37,919 nucleotides of DNA from JACKBJ01 sp964549495 (GTDB taxonomy: Bacteria > Chloroflexota > Anaerolineae > Epilineales > Epilineaceae), in NCBI GenBank assembly GCA_964549495.1, contig CAZJWJ010000049.1:1-37919 (forward strand), in the 5' to 3' direction. This document shows, piece by piece, positions 7,809-18,900 of this stretch. Under the pieces are notes generated by a model. The model saw only the letters and a program-made list of their open reading frames with translations. It ran no database searches and had not been told where the DNA came from. The position numbers and the translations under genes were made by a program. Every line of letters begins with the position of its first letter. Positions within the stretch are counted from its first letter, which is position 1.

Positions 7809-10631
7809 ATGCGCATGCCCTCGAGCTCGACATCCCTCATCGTGACCATGTGGGGCCGCGTCCGGCGAAATGGGACAAGACTTGCGAGTGGCGTGCCGAA
7901 GACTGGTCGTCGCGCCCGGCTCCGGCAAGGTCCGTCGCTCGCTGCGGTGGCCAGTCTCTTGATCTTCCTCTACTTCGGGTCCGGTTTCATCGGATCTGGC
8001 CTCGCGAAGGTGCAGGCCGTCCCCGTAGCAGGCGAGAATCCCGGCGAAGGTTTGGGCTCCGAGCGACCTGCGGGTCCCCAGCAAGCGACGGCTACGCCTT
8101 CACCGCAGCGGACGCCACCGCCCCTGCCGACCTGCGAGCCGAACTACTGCCGCCGGCCGGCGGCGAGCCTCTACGACATGACCGACAGCGTCTTCTCGGG
8201 CCGGGTGATCGAGATCGAGCAGCTTGGACCGGAGGAGAGTTGGTGGCTGCGGATCCGCTTGGCGGTCGAGGAGATCTGGAAGGGTCCGCGCGGCCGCGAG
8301 CTGACCGTGCGCATCGACCGATCGAACTGGACCTGCCACTGGAGGAGCCAGCTCGGCGAGGTCGGGGCCCGGGCGATGGTCTTCGCCAACATCGAGCCCG
8401 ATGGCAGCCTGCGCATCCGCTGGTGCCACGGGCCGGCCGAGGAGGACGAGCTGCGTGCGGTCCTCGGGCCGGGCGAGCCGGCCGGGGCGCGGCAGCCGGC
8501 CGGCGGCCTGGGCGGGGCCATCCGCGACATCGCCCTCGCCGCGGACGCCGGTCCGACGCGCGGGCCGGACGACCCGCTGGACATTGCCGGCCTGACCTGG
8601 TTGGCCCAAGGCCACCGCCTGCTGCCGGAGACCGGCCTGCTCGATTCGAGCGGGTCGTGGCTGGACTGGCCCGAGCCGGTCTCTGCCATGGCCCGAGATG
8701 GCGACTGGGCCTTGGTGGCATCCGACAGGGTACTCTACCTGATCGATCTCGGCGCGGCGGGTGGCCCCAAGTTCTTGTCCCATCAGTCTCTCGAAGCAGG
8801 CATCCAAGGGCAGATCCTTGGGCTGATGCTGTTCGGTGAGCGCGCGATCCTGCACAACCGGCAGTCCGAGGACGGCGGCATCACCTGGCAGGACCTCATC
8901 GTGGTCATCGACTTGGCCAGCGGCCGGACGTTGAGCTACGACCTGATCGGCGAGCCCGATGCCCAGGTGATCGACATGCTGCGAATGGGCGACCGCCTGG
9001 TCGTCAGCTCGAGGCTCGACGACCAGGCCGAGGGGCGGATCCACGTCATCGGCATGTCCCGGCCCGGCGGCGCCCCGAGCGAGCCTCCGACCGAGCTGGC
9101 GCGGGTCGAGCATCCTGCTGCCGGCTTGCTTGCCGATGCGCGTGATGACGACGGGCAAGGCTTCCTGACCTATCACGATCGCCAGCTGGCGCGACTGGCC
9201 GTGGCCGTTCAGGGACCGCCATCGATCGAGCAAAGCTGGTCCGTCGAAGGCGGCCGCTTCGAGCGGGCCGAAGCTCTGGCCGTGGATGCCGCGGGGCAGA
9301 TCCACCTCCAGGTCCATGCCTGGCGCTCGCGCGACCTGGTCGGGCATCTGCTCGGCCTGGCCGAGGGCGATTCGGGCCAGCTGGTCGTCCAATCGCCGAT
9401 CGTCCACGCCGCGCCGCGTCGCTTCGACGCCGGCCTGGCCGTCTCGGCTGACCACTTGTGGCTCGGGGACGCCTCGGGCCTGGCGCGGATCGGGCCGAGC
9501 GTGGGTCCGGATCGGGTCACGCACGCGCGCACGCCGGTCGACGTCGATGCCGTGGCCGCCGGGCCCGACTGGCTACTGGCCGGCAGCAGGCAGGCCGGCC
9601 TCCTGGTCTACGACCGACAGGATCCTTTGGCCCCGATCCACCGCGCCCACATCCCGAGCGATGCGCCCAGCAACCACCTCCTGGCCGGCGCCGACCGTGA
9701 CTATGCCATCTGGCAGACCGATCGCGTTCGGCTGGTCGACCTGCGCAATCCAGATGCGCCGACTCTGCGCGACCTCGGACCGAGCGACGTGAGCGAGCCT
9801 CCCATCTGGGCCCTGTCCGAGGACCTGCTGGCCGTGCTCCATCCCGACGCCGCGCGCTTATCGCTCTACGACCTGCGCGAAGCCGGCGCGCCGCGGCTGG
9901 CCGACAGCGCCGATCTGGATCCCCAGACCGACTGGCAGGCCCTGGCCTTCGACGGCGCCCGGCTGCACCTGGCCTACCACCCGGGCCCGCCCGTGAACGG
10001 CCCCATCGGTCCGCCCGGACTCCCCTCGCTGGAGCTGGCCAGCTTCGAGGTCGCGCTGGAGGCCGGCGAGCCCCGATTGACGCGCGGCCAGGACCGGACC
10101 CTGCTCGATACGCTCGTGCGCGACACCAGCCTGTTGTCCATGGTGCTGTCCGGAGATCGCTTGTGGCTCCTGCATCGCGGCATCGAGGGCCGACGCTCCG
10201 AGGCCATGCTGGCCGGCTTCGATCTCTCGGACCCGAACGAGCTGCGCATGCACGCCCGCGTGGCGATTCCCGGCGCGGCCGGCCCCATCCTCCTGGACGG
10301 CCAGCGACTCTATGTCTCCAGCCAAGGCACCGTCCAGGGCATCCACGTCGTCGACCTGGCGAGCCCCGACGCGCCCCAGCTCGCATCTCCGCTGGCGCGC
10401 GGCCGCGGTCGAGTGACGGTGGCCGACGGCCACGCCTACGTGGCCAACGGGCCGGCCGGCCTCTGGATCTACCCCCCGGAGAGCAGCCTTCCGCCCTCGC
10501 CCACGCCGCTGCCGGTGACGCCGACGACAACCCCGACCCCCACCGATTCCGCGCCCACCGCCGAGGCGACGACGCCGACTCCGCTCCCGCGGCCGATTTA
10601 CCTCCCCCTTCTCCACCGTGGTCAGGACTGA
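7809..10631 (+). CDS. Surface protein: TIMP-like module, LVIVD-type propeller, T/P linker, YLPL tail
   Basis: This 940-residue exported protein starts 6 bases after GGAGGT. A 42-residue basic n-region precedes a hydrophobic segment (about 43-66). Residues about 109-220 form a TIMP/NTR-like module: CEPNYC, VFSGRV, EEIWKGP, WTCHW, AMVFAN and RWCHGP. Residues about 225-895 are LVIVD-like propeller repeats of the kind xxxVxDLxxPxxP: VYDRQDPLAP, LVDLRNPDAP, LYDLREAGAP, VVDLASPDAP. A Thr/Pro linker follows (about 897-925) and the protein ends IYLPLLHRGQD. It is the first gene of a co-directional surface cluster and a paralogue of the 10729 and 15998 genes. Ligand and function are unknown; adhesion or protein-protein display is a guess. 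Confidence 0.8.
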   Translation: MRMPSSSTSLIVTMWGRVRRNGTRLASGVPKTGRRARLRQGPSLAAVASLLIFLYFGSGFIGSGLAKVQAVPVAGENPGEGLGSERPAGPQQATATPSPQRTPPPLPTCEPNYCRRPAASLYDMTDSVFSGRVIEIEQLGPEESWWLRIRLAVEEIWKGPRGRELTVRIDRSNWTCHWRSQLGEVGARAMVFANIEPDGSLRIRWCHGPAEEDELRAVLGPGEPAGARQPAGGLGGAIRDIALAADAGPTRGPDDPLDIAGLTWLAQGHRLLPETGLLDSSGSWLDWPEPVSAMARDGDWALVASDRVLYLIDLGAAGGPKFLSHQSLEAGIQGQILGLMLFGERAILHNRQSEDGGITWQDLIVVIDLASGRTLSYDLIGEPDAQVIDMLRMGDRLVVSSRLDDQAEGRIHVIGMSRPGGAPSEPPTELARVEHPAAGLLADARDDDGQGFLTYHDRQLARLAVAVQGPPSIEQSWSVEGGRFERAEALAVDAAGQIHLQVHAWRSRDLVGHLLGLAEGDSGQLVVQSPIVHAAPRRFDAGLAVSADHLWLGDASGLARIGPSVGPDRVTHARTPVDVDAVAAGPDWLLAGSRQAGLLVYDRQDPLAPIHRAHIPSDAPSNHLLAGADRDYAIWQTDRVRLVDLRNPDAPTLRDLGPSDVSEPPIWALSEDLLAVLHPDAARLSLYDLREAGAPRLADSADLDPQTDWQALAFDGARLHLAYHPGPPVNGPIGPPGLPSLELASFEVALEAGEPRLTRGQDRTLLDTLVRDTSLLSMVLSGDRLWLLHRGIEGRRSEAMLAGFDLSDPNELRMHARVAIPGAAGPILLDGQRLYVSSQGTVQGIHVVDLASPDAPQLASPLARGRGRVTVADGHAYVANGPAGLWIYPPESSLPPSPTPLPVTPTTTPTPTDSAPTAEATTPTPLPRPIYLPLLHRGQD

Positions 10632-10728
10632 GCCGCCGAGTCGGGACGAGACCGGCTGGGTCGTGGCGTCAGGTGTTGGTATCCCTACCGGCTACCCATC
10701 ACCGCCAGTTCGCGGCTGGGGCCGACTC

Positions 10729-13170
10729 ATGATTCCGGGTGCTGGGCGCTGGCTTGGCCTGGGCGCATCGATCGCTTGCGTCGCCATCGTGATCACGACC
10801 GGTGGATCTGGAAAGGCCGGTCCCGTCCGGGAACTTGCGACCGGGCCGCACCCCGTTGAGCACCCAGCCATGTTTTCCGCGCAGTCAGCCGGCGTGCTGA
10901 CCCGTGCGCAGCCGGAACAAGTCATGCAGACAGGCCCTAGGCGCCCAGGTGACGTCGATGCGGTCCACGGAAGCGACGCGCCTTGGCAAGAGGCGCCGGT
11001 CTTGGAGCCGGTGGCGAGCTTCGGTGGTCGCATCCGGGTCATCGTGCCGACGGGACCGCGGATCTGGCTGGCACAGTCGAATCGCGTCTACGCGGTGGAT
11101 GGCTCCGAGCCCGAGTCGCTTCGGCGCATGGGGACCGAGCTCCAGCTACCGGATGTCGTCCACTGCCTGGATGTTCAGGGTGAGCGTGGCCTTGCTTGCG
11201 CGGGCGACAGGCTCTTCCTGCTCGACCTCGGCCGGCCGGAGGAGCCGCGGATCGAGCAAGAGCTAGCGCTCGCGGATGGGCAGCGTGTCGTCAAAGGGAT
11301 TCTGGCCGGCGACCGGATCTTCGTCGACATCGGGGCGGATGTGGACGTGATCGAGATTTCCAGCGGTCGGACCCTGCAGGCCGGCTTGGTCGGCGATCCG
11401 AACGCGATCGTCCACGACCTGGCCCGCTTCGGCGATCAGCTGGTGCTCTCTACCCGCGATGCTCGAGACGCGCGCCAGAGCGGTTACTTGCGCTGGTATC
11501 CGCTGACACCGGAGCCCGGCCCGCCCGGTCAGGCCTACCCCGAGCGGATGCGGGTCGAGGAGATGGCGGCCGGCCATCTGTCCGTTGCGCGCGTCGACGG
11601 AGCGGATCGCGTATTCACCTCCTTCTACCTCGGGCAAGAGATCGCCGTCTGGGAATCCCGCGAGGGCTCGGAGCCCCGCCGGCTGCAAACTTGGCGTGGC
11701 CACTCGCCTTGGCGGGCATCTGCGGTCGGGTTGCCCAACGGAGAGGTCTACGTGCCCAGCTATCGGGACCATGGGAACAGCGGCGGGGTCGAAGTCACGA
11801 TTCGGCACCTGACGACCGATGGCTTCGAGGACATCGGCGGCATGCCAGCCAGTCGCCACTTCCACGCGCGTCTGGTGGCCTGGGGTGATCGCCATCTCTT
11901 GACGGGCGACGACATTGGCCTGTTGATCGTGGACATCGCTTCCGAACCTCCGGATTGGCGTCACATGCCGGCCGCGGTCGAGGTCGCTGGCCTCGAGCCG
12001 GCCGGCGAGTCGGGCCTCCTGGTCGCCAACCAGCGCGGTGCGCTCCTGGTCTTCGATCTCTCCGAGCCCGACGCGCCGAGCATCCGGGCGCACCTCGAGT
12101 CGATCGCTGGCTTCACCGGCCTCGTCGCGGATGAGGTGCGAGCGATCTGGTCCAGCCACGGGCCCTTCGACATTCCGCTGACCGCCTCCTCGATCCTCGA
12201 TCTGTCCAGCCCGACCGATTTGGAGGCTGTCGGCCACTTCTCGGGTGTCCACCACGCCAGCGCGAGCTTCGACCTGGACGAAGGCTGGCTCGTGGCCGAA
12301 GCCATCGATACCTCGGCGGCTGTCGCCATCTACGCGATGGATGATCTGGTCGACGCTCACGAGCCGCCCTTCGTCGATCGGGAGCCGATCGAGGGGGAGG
12401 TCCTGGACCTCGTGATGGACGAGGGGCTGGTGGTCGTGAGCTACGCCGATACGTCCGATGCTCGGCAGCCGAGGGCACAGCGTAAGCTTCGGCTGCGTGT
12501 CCTGGGCTTGGTGACGGAGGGTGCCGAACGGCGTCTGGAGCGGCGTTCCGATCTGTGGGTCGGCGATGGCACCGGGCAAGATCTGCTCATCGAAGGCGAT
12601 GTGCTCTGGCTCACCACCCATCAGCCCTGTGGTGTGGGGACATCGCTGCTCGTGGGTGTCGATCTCTCGGAGCCCAGCCGTCCCCGATTGCGATCCTGGA
12701 TTCCGGTCCCATACGGCTCGCGGCCGGTCGCATTGCACGAGGGCCATCTCTTCCTGGCCGGCCCCACTGCTGCGGTCGTCGACCTGCGCAACCCGGACGC
12801 GCCCAGGCTGGTCTCGCGCCTCGCCCATGGCGCGAGTGATGTGGTAGTGGTGGGCCGGCGGGTCTACGCCGCCGACCTCTCGGATGGCATCTGGGTCTAC
12901 CAGCCCGATCTGCCCTGGTCCGGCGATCCATCCCACCCGAGCCCCAGCCCGCCGCCCATCAGCACGCCGGGCGCCTCGCCGACGCCCAGCCCGACCGTGG
13001 ACTGCCGGCCGACAGCGACGCCCTCGCCGGAGCTGCCGGCGACTTCGACATCGACGGCCGTGGCGACGGAGCCAACCGCGGACTCGACCGCGACTCCAAC
13101 GAGCCCGGATGTGGATCCGACCGGACGAGCCTACCTGCCGCTGACCCTGTGGTATCCTCGTCGACCATGA
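10729..13170 (+). CDS. Surface protein: LVIVD-type propeller with T/P linker and YLPL tail
   Basis: This 813-residue exported protein is read from the ATG at 10729; the open frame extends upstream to a GTG at 10618 that overlaps the previous gene, but only the later start puts the signal peptide (MIPGAGRWLGLGASIACVAI) at the N-terminus. No TIMP module is visible. After a variable region it enters the same block as its paralogues (FGGRIRVIVPTG... LFLLDLGRPEEP), with further LVIVD-like units LIVDIASEPP, LVFDLSEPDAP, VVDLRNPDAP and a closing GIWVYQPDLPW. A Ser/Thr/Pro linker leads to AYLPLTLWYPRRP at the C-terminus. It lies 97 bases after the 7809 gene and overlaps the next gene by 4 bases. Confidence 0.8.
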   Translation: MIPGAGRWLGLGASIACVAIVITTGGSGKAGPVRELATGPHPVEHPAMFSAQSAGVLTRAQPEQVMQTGPRRPGDVDAVHGSDAPWQEAPVLEPVASFGGRIRVIVPTGPRIWLAQSNRVYAVDGSEPESLRRMGTELQLPDVVHCLDVQGERGLACAGDRLFLLDLGRPEEPRIEQELALADGQRVVKGILAGDRIFVDIGADVDVIEISSGRTLQAGLVGDPNAIVHDLARFGDQLVLSTRDARDARQSGYLRWYPLTPEPGPPGQAYPERMRVEEMAAGHLSVARVDGADRVFTSFYLGQEIAVWESREGSEPRRLQTWRGHSPWRASAVGLPNGEVYVPSYRDHGNSGGVEVTIRHLTTDGFEDIGGMPASRHFHARLVAWGDRHLLTGDDIGLLIVDIASEPPDWRHMPAAVEVAGLEPAGESGLLVANQRGALLVFDLSEPDAPSIRAHLESIAGFTGLVADEVRAIWSSHGPFDIPLTASSILDLSSPTDLEAVGHFSGVHHASASFDLDEGWLVAEAIDTSAAVAIYAMDDLVDAHEPPFVDREPIEGEVLDLVMDEGLVVVSYADTSDARQPRAQRKLRLRVLGLVTEGAERRLERRSDLWVGDGTGQDLLIEGDVLWLTTHQPCGVGTSLLVGVDLSEPSRPRLRSWIPVPYGSRPVALHEGHLFLAGPTAAVVDLRNPDAPRLVSRLAHGASDVVVVGRRVYAADLSDGIWVYQPDLPWSGDPSHPSPSPPPISTPGASPTPSPTVDCRPTATPSPELPATSTSTAVATEPTADSTATPTSPDVDPTGRAYLPLTLWYPRRP

Positions 13171-13892
13171 GCCCAGATGCGCCCAGCCACTTGGAATCGC
13201 CCAATGTCCTGAGCCGGAGACAGCGATATGTGCTGGGGCACTTCGACCGGCTCACCATGTGCTACTCGCGAGCCCTGGCCATGCCTGCCGTGGGCTTCGG
13301 CGCCTATTGGAGCTTCCTGCTGGTCGATCGTTGGTTTGAATCGGACCTCGGGATTGGCCCTACGATTCGGATGTTGATCCCTGTCGTCGGTTTGGGAGGT
13401 GTGGCCTTGTTGCTGGGAGAGCGGCTCGATCGACGTCTCCGGCAGGCTTATGAGGACGCCTATATCACCCTGCGCGAGCGCTTCCACCGTCATAGAGCGT
13501 ACGGCGAGACTGAGACTCGAATCACGAAACTCGGCTGGTGGTTGTTCGGACTCTCGATCCTCGGAATCTTGGCTGCGGATGATGTTCCCTTGCGCTGGTG
13601 GAGATTCGACGTCAGCATGATGCTGGCGATCGCCACGCTGTGCCTAGGCGTGGCTCTTGTCCATCGTCCTCTCTTCCGGCATTGGGTTTCCTTGTCGTTG
13701 GCGTCTGCTCTCCTGGCCCTGTACTGGGTCATCTGGCCGCCGGAAGCGGAGAGCTACCAGTTCCTGCTCTGGATCCCGGTCCTCTTCTCGGTTGGCTTCG
13801 TGCTTGATGCGCGTGAGAGCCTGGCAATGCTGCGCGAGGTGCTTGGTCCCTCGATGTCCGCGCACGACGATCTCGACATCGGGACGGAGTGA
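13167..13892 (+). CDS. Hypothetical six-TM membrane protein coupled to the propeller gene
   Basis: This 241-residue protein is not recognised. The ATG at 13167 overlaps the TGA of the preceding propeller gene (ATGA), so translation is probably coupled; an earlier in-frame start at 13149 lies inside that gene. It has a 35-residue soluble N-terminus, then about six hydrophobic spans: near 37-58, 69-86, 122-143, 150-168, 173-192 and 200-219. A charged cytoplasmic-type loop (RLDRRLRQAYEDAYITLRER) lies between spans 2 and 3. The C-terminus is acidic. Position inside the surface cluster suggests a role in its export, anchoring or signalling, which the sequence itself does not prove. Confidence 0.68.
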   Translation: MSPDAPSHLESPNVLSRRQRYVLGHFDRLTMCYSRALAMPAVGFGAYWSFLLVDRWFESDLGIGPTIRMLIPVVGLGGVALLLGERLDRRLRQAYEDAYITLRERFHRHRAYGETETRITKLGWWLFGLSILGILAADDVPLRWWRFDVSMMLAIATLCLGVALVHRPLFRHWVSLSLASALLALYWVIWPPEAESYQFLLWIPVLFSVGFVLDARESLAMLREVLGPSMSAHDDLDIGTE

Positions 13893-14002
13893 TCTTCGAT
13901 CGAGTTCGAGGGTCGCCGTCACGCCAATTACGACCCGTGCGTAGTTACCGCAGGCATCGAATCCCCCGGATGTCGCCGTCCCCGAGACTCGAGAGGTCCT
14001 AT

Positions 14003-15847
14003 ATGTCACCTGATCCTAGGGATGTCGACAGATCGGAACCGGCCCCTGACCTGCGACGAAGTGCTCGGGCCGAATCCGACCGCCGAGTAGCAGGGCGCCG
14101 TCGAACCACAGCCACATCTCGGCTCGTCCTCGCCTGTGTCCTCGCCTGTGTCCTCCCCACCATCGGCGTCCTGATCCTGTCGACCGATCACGTGGCCCGG
14201 GGTTGGAGCGTCGAAGCTCCAGTGCCAGCCGCCTCGGCGCCCGATCAATCCACCGAGACCCCCATGCCGCTGCCCGGCCCGACGATCGTGCTCACGCAGG
14301 TGATCACGCCGGTAGCCGACAGCTGGTTCGAGGTCGATGTCGGGACCGGCGCCCCGGTCAACGCGACCCCGCAGGGCTCGAACCCGCGTCTGAAGGCCGG
14401 CTGGTCGGATACTGGCATCGACGAGCACGAGGTCTTGCGCTTCGCGGTGCCGACCACCGCCTCGGATACGCATCTGGTTCGCGCCGATTTGGAGCTGGCG
14501 ATCGAAGCAGCCGACATCTTCGTCTTCGACCCGCCGCGGCGGGTCACCAGCGGCACGATGCTCGTCCAGCTTCGCGACATCGAGACCGACTGGGTGGAGT
14601 CGAGCCTGAGCAGCCTGGACCCGCCCGAGTTGGGTCCGGTTTGGAAGCGCACTGAAACGCCCTGGGGGCCTTGCGACGCGGGAGGATGTGGAATCGCTCA
14701 GATCGACCTGCTCGAGCATCTGTTGGCTCGGGCGCGTCCAGGATCGGGCCCGGATCAGGGATTCGGCTTGCGGGCCAACGGGGTCATCGATCGCGCCACC
14801 TTCGGGACCATCTTCGAGGTCGCGAGCCGTGAGTCCGAACACCCACCGCGGCTCCATCTGGCGTGGGCGGCCGTCCCCTTTGACCAGCCGCCCAGCTCGA
14901 CGCCAACGGTCGGGGGAACGAGGACGGCGACCTCGACCGGCACGCCACCGACCGCGACGGCATCACCCACCGGCATGGCCAGCGCGACCGGAACGCCATC
15001 GGCCGAGCCCTCGAGCACGCCGGGTCCGGAGCCGACCTGGGAGCTGCGCGAGGTGGAAGGTCTCTTCGGAACTGGCTTCGAGGTCGTCTCGTTCGTCGAG
15101 GGGGATTCAGACTGCCCGGGCTACGGGGTCGGGTGGTGGTTGGACGCGGGCGGTGAGTTCTGGGAGCGATATGAAGCGCTGCGCGCCGGCCGCTCGCCCT
15201 ATCCATCCTACGAGAACGAGATCTACGTCGCGCGAGCGCGCTTTCACGCCCGCATCTCCCCGCCGGGTTCCTACGGTCACCTGGGCGCTTACGAGCGCCA
15301 GGTGCAGGTCGTCGAGCTCTTGGAGATGGGGGACACCGACCACTGTGGCATGGACCTGCCAGACCTGGCGCTGGCCAGCTACCGATACGGCAGGACCAAC
15401 GCGCTGCCCAGCGGCTGCACGCCGGGTCATCCCGGGCCGGCCACCCTCGAGCTCTGCATCGTCAACCAGGGCCGGCAGCCGGCCGGCGACGCATGGGTCG
15501 ACGTGTACCACGAAGGGGAGCTGGTCGCCCGTCGTCGCCTCTGCGGCCTCGCGGTCGACGAGACGCGATGCCTGGCCCCGGTGACCATGCCGGCCGGCGA
15601 CATCCGCATCGACCCGGAGCGCGAGGTCGACGAGCACTTCGAGGCCAACAACCGCCTGATGCTGGCCGTCCCCACCTTCACCCCGCCACCGACCTGCACC
15701 GCGCTGCCCCCCGGCCGGCCCAGCCCGACCCCACAGCCCACCGCTACCCTGCAGGCCTGCATCACGCCGCCTCCGAGTCCGACCGCGAGCACGACGCCCA
15801 CGCGCGGTCCGAATCAAATCCTGCTGCCCTTCACGACAAGGCATTGA
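14003..15847 (+). CDS. Surface protein with DNRLRE-like and CARDB-like domains and ILLPF tail
   Basis: This 614-residue exported protein starts 6 bases after GAGAGG; an alternative GTG at 13889 overlaps the previous gene. A basic n-region precedes a membrane segment (about 41-60, TSRLVLACVLACVLPTIGVL). Residues about 92-289 resemble a DNRLRE/CBM96-type domain (ITPVADSWFEV, KAGWSDTGIDEHEVLRF, TDWVE). A Thr/Pro linker follows (about 295-350), then a domain with GYGVGWWLDAGGEFWERYEA and a CARDB-like Ig domain near 480-575 (PATLELCIVNQGRQPAGDAW ... VDEHFEANNRL). A second linker leads to ILLPFTTRH, a variant of the YLPL tail. DNRLRE domains are often found on polysaccharide-related surface proteins. 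Substrate unknown. Confidence 0.72.
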   Translation: MSPDPRDVDRSEPAPDLRRSARAESDRRVAGRRRTTATSRLVLACVLACVLPTIGVLILSTDHVARGWSVEAPVPAASAPDQSTETPMPLPGPTIVLTQVITPVADSWFEVDVGTGAPVNATPQGSNPRLKAGWSDTGIDEHEVLRFAVPTTASDTHLVRADLELAIEAADIFVFDPPRRVTSGTMLVQLRDIETDWVESSLSSLDPPELGPVWKRTETPWGPCDAGGCGIAQIDLLEHLLARARPGSGPDQGFGLRANGVIDRATFGTIFEVASRESEHPPRLHLAWAAVPFDQPPSSTPTVGGTRTATSTGTPPTATASPTGMASATGTPSAEPSSTPGPEPTWELREVEGLFGTGFEVVSFVEGDSDCPGYGVGWWLDAGGEFWERYEALRAGRSPYPSYENEIYVARARFHARISPPGSYGHLGAYERQVQVVELLEMGDTDHCGMDLPDLALASYRYGRTNALPSGCTPGHPGPATLELCIVNQGRQPAGDAWVDVYHEGELVARRRLCGLAVDETRCLAPVTMPAGDIRIDPEREVDEHFEANNRLMLAVPTFTPPPTCTALPPGRPSPTPQPTATLQACITPPPSPTASTTPTRGPNQILLPFTTRH

Positions 15848-15997
15848 CGCCATCCTCCAAGCCAATTCGAGGCCGCCGCGGTCGCATCTCGCAACAGCCG
15901 GCCGTCACGAATCGCGGCCGCCGCACGTAGTCCACCACTGAAGATGCGCCCTGCCCCACCCTGGTCCGCCATTCCCCCCATTTCCGCGAGGTGTGCC

Positions 15998-18900
15998 ATG
16001 ACGATCGCTTTGACGCTTCCCGACCGCGGCCCGCGCCGCAGCTGGCCGGCCATCCTGGTCCTGGCCTTCGCGCTGGGCCTCTCGGCCGGCCTGCTCCTGC
16101 CCTCCGGCCGCATCGCCAAGGCCTGCAGCTGCCTGCCGCCGCCCCCGCCGGCCCAGGCGCTGGACGAGTCCGACGCCGTCTTCGACGGCACGGTGGCCCG
16201 CATCGAGACCGTCGATCCGACCGATCATTTCTCGGGCCTGCGCATCCACTTCGTGGTCCACACGCAGTGGAAGGGCGTCACCGAGGGTCGGGTGCACGTG
16301 CTCACCGCCGGCGACAGTGCCATGTGCGGCGTCTTCTTCGAGCTCGGCCGGCGCTACATCGTCTACGCCAGCGACCAGGATGAGGACGGTCTTCTCGAGA
16401 CCCACCTCTGCACCCGCACCCGCTTGTGGGACGAGGACGAGGCCATCGAGCTCGGCCCCGTCGAGCCGCCCGAGGACGCCATCCCGTGGCATGTCTGGGT
16501 AGCCCAGCCGCCGGTGCCCGGCTGCCCGCGTTGTGCCGAGCCCCCGCCGCCGGCCGAGGCCATGGCCGATGCCTCGGCCGTCTTCCACGGCCGGCTGGTC
16601 GGCATCGAAGACCTGGGGCCGGACCAGAACCGCGACCACGTCCTGACCTTCGAGAACCGCGGCTGGTGGAAGGGCCCGAACACCGCCACCATCGATGTGC
16701 TCCTCCCCTGGTCCTACTGGTTCTGCGAGGGCCAGCGCTGGGAGAGCCTCTTCCAGCCCGACGCGCCCGACGGCCACATCGTCTACGCCGCCGAGGACGA
16801 GGAAGGCAACCTGATCCTCGAGCTCTGCGGCCGCACCCGCCCCTGGACGGCCGAGGAAGCCGCCGCCCTGGGCAGCCCCAACGCGCCCGAGCAAGCCACC
16901 GCCACGCCGACGCCGGGCGGTGGCTCGGGCACACCGCAGCCGGAGCCGAGCGCTACGCCGACACTATGTCCGATCCCTTCTTGTCCGCCATGCGCCGGCC
17001 CGCGTCCCGCCGAGGAATGGCTTGAGGAAGCCGATGCCGTCTTCCACGGCCGGGTGGTGCGCATCGACGAGATCGACTGTGACCGGACCATCCATTTCGA
17101 AGTCGACGAAGTCTGGAAGGGCCCTCAGCGTCGCAGCATATCCATCTTTATGGATTGGGTGGCCTGGGGCTGCAGCCGGCAGTATGTGCCGGACGAGGAA
17201 GTCGTCGTCTTCGCCACCGAGGACCCGGATCGGGGCCTGACCGTCCCGCTCTGCTTCGGCATCGTCGACGAGGACCCGCGCGAGGCCCTCGGCCCCGGCC
17301 AGCCCGTGGCCGACGACCGGTCGCCGGTCGCGCACTTCGGCGGCCGGATCCGCTCGGTGGCCCCCGTCCCGGGCAGCGACCTGGCTTGGGCTGCCCAGGG
17401 CCCGCGCGTGATGGCGGTCAGCCTGGCTCGTGGCGAAGACCTGCAGCGCTACGGCACCGGGCTGATGCTGCCGGGCCAGGTCGAGGACCTGGCGGTCGAT
17501 GGGCAACGAGGCGCCGCACGGGTCGGGCGGACGATCCACCTGCTCGATCTCTCCGAACCGGAGCAGCCGGTGGTGACCGATCGGGTCGCGCTCGACGATG
17601 TCGAAGGAGATCTGGGCCCCATCCGCGTGCTCGACACCTACGCGAGGGCCTTCATCGCCCACGGCAAGCATCTGGCGTCGATCGATCTGGACTCGGGCGA
17701 GATCCTGGCGACGGACATCGAGGTCTGTGGCGTGGGCGATCGCGTGATCGACTTCGTGGCCACGGATCGCCTGCTCGCTATCGCATCCGGCGGAGACCTG
17801 CCGGCATCCCCGTCACAGCCAGCGAAGCTTCAGATCGTCGAGCGTAATGGACACGACAATCTTTCGGTGTGCTCGAATGCTTCCTGGGAGATCGAAGACG
17901 CGGCCATCGGTGATCTGACCCTGACCGAGGTCGCCGGCCAGCCGCGGCTCTACAGCATGGCCGAAGGCGGCATCGCCGGCTGGGATCTGACGTCGCTGGA
18001 CGAACCCACCGAGATCGCCCGCTGGACCGCCGGCTGGCGGCCCGAGGGTTTCGATCCGAAGCAGGGCGACATCGCCGTCACCTCCGAGGGCGTGGTCTAC
18101 GCCGCGCTGCACCGCTGGGTGGGCAGCTTCCACACCGCCGGCGAGGTGCTGCGGGTGCTCGCGACGCCCGACCCGGATACGGGGCGCAGCACCGAGACCG
18201 TGCACCAGAGCCTGCGGCCGCTCGACGCGCCGCTGGTGGCGGCCGATGGCTCGGACGGTGCCGGCCGGCTGCTGATGGCCGGGCCCGAGGGCTTCTCGAT
18301 CCTCGATGCCGAGGAAGAGAGCCCGCGGACCGTCCCGTTGGTCACCGACGCCGTCGACTTGGCCCTGCACCTGGACGATCCGGGACCGGTGCTCTACACC
18401 ACCAGTGACAAGGCGAGCCTGAACGGCCACCTGCTGCTCGACCCCTTGTCGCCCGATCCCTACACCTTCCTGCTGGGCGATGGCGGTGCCGAGCGCGGCG
18501 GGCTGACCGTGGACGAGGGCCGGCTGGTCATGGCCAACCTGGGCCAGACCGACATCCGCGATCAGAAGCTGGAGATCGTCACCGTCGGCGGGGCCCTCAT
18601 CCCAACCGAGCAGAGCGAGATCGACCTGCGCGACGCCGGACCGGGCCTGCTCTGGGATCAGTTCGGCAACCGCCTGGTCGTGCGCCGCGGCGCCGAGCTG
18701 GTGCTCTACGACCTGAGCGACCCGAGCCTGCCGGTCGAGGCCGCCCGGGCCGAGATCGAGGGCCGGGTGGCCGATCTGATCGTCGACGGCGACTGGGTCT
18801 ACGCCCTGCACTACGGCGCGTCGCTGCCGCTGCCGGAGGCCCCGGCCACGACATTCTTGACGGTGCTGCGCATCCACCGCGCCAACGGAGAGCTCTGGCT

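Noticed and set aside
11263..12936. Minus-strand open frame of 557 codons
   Set aside because: Shadow of the propeller gene on the other strand; no start signal or recognisable motif.
14122..14150. Short direct repeat CTCGCCTGTGTC inside the DNRLRE gene
   Set aside because: It simply encodes the repeated LACVLACV of the membrane segment and stays in frame.
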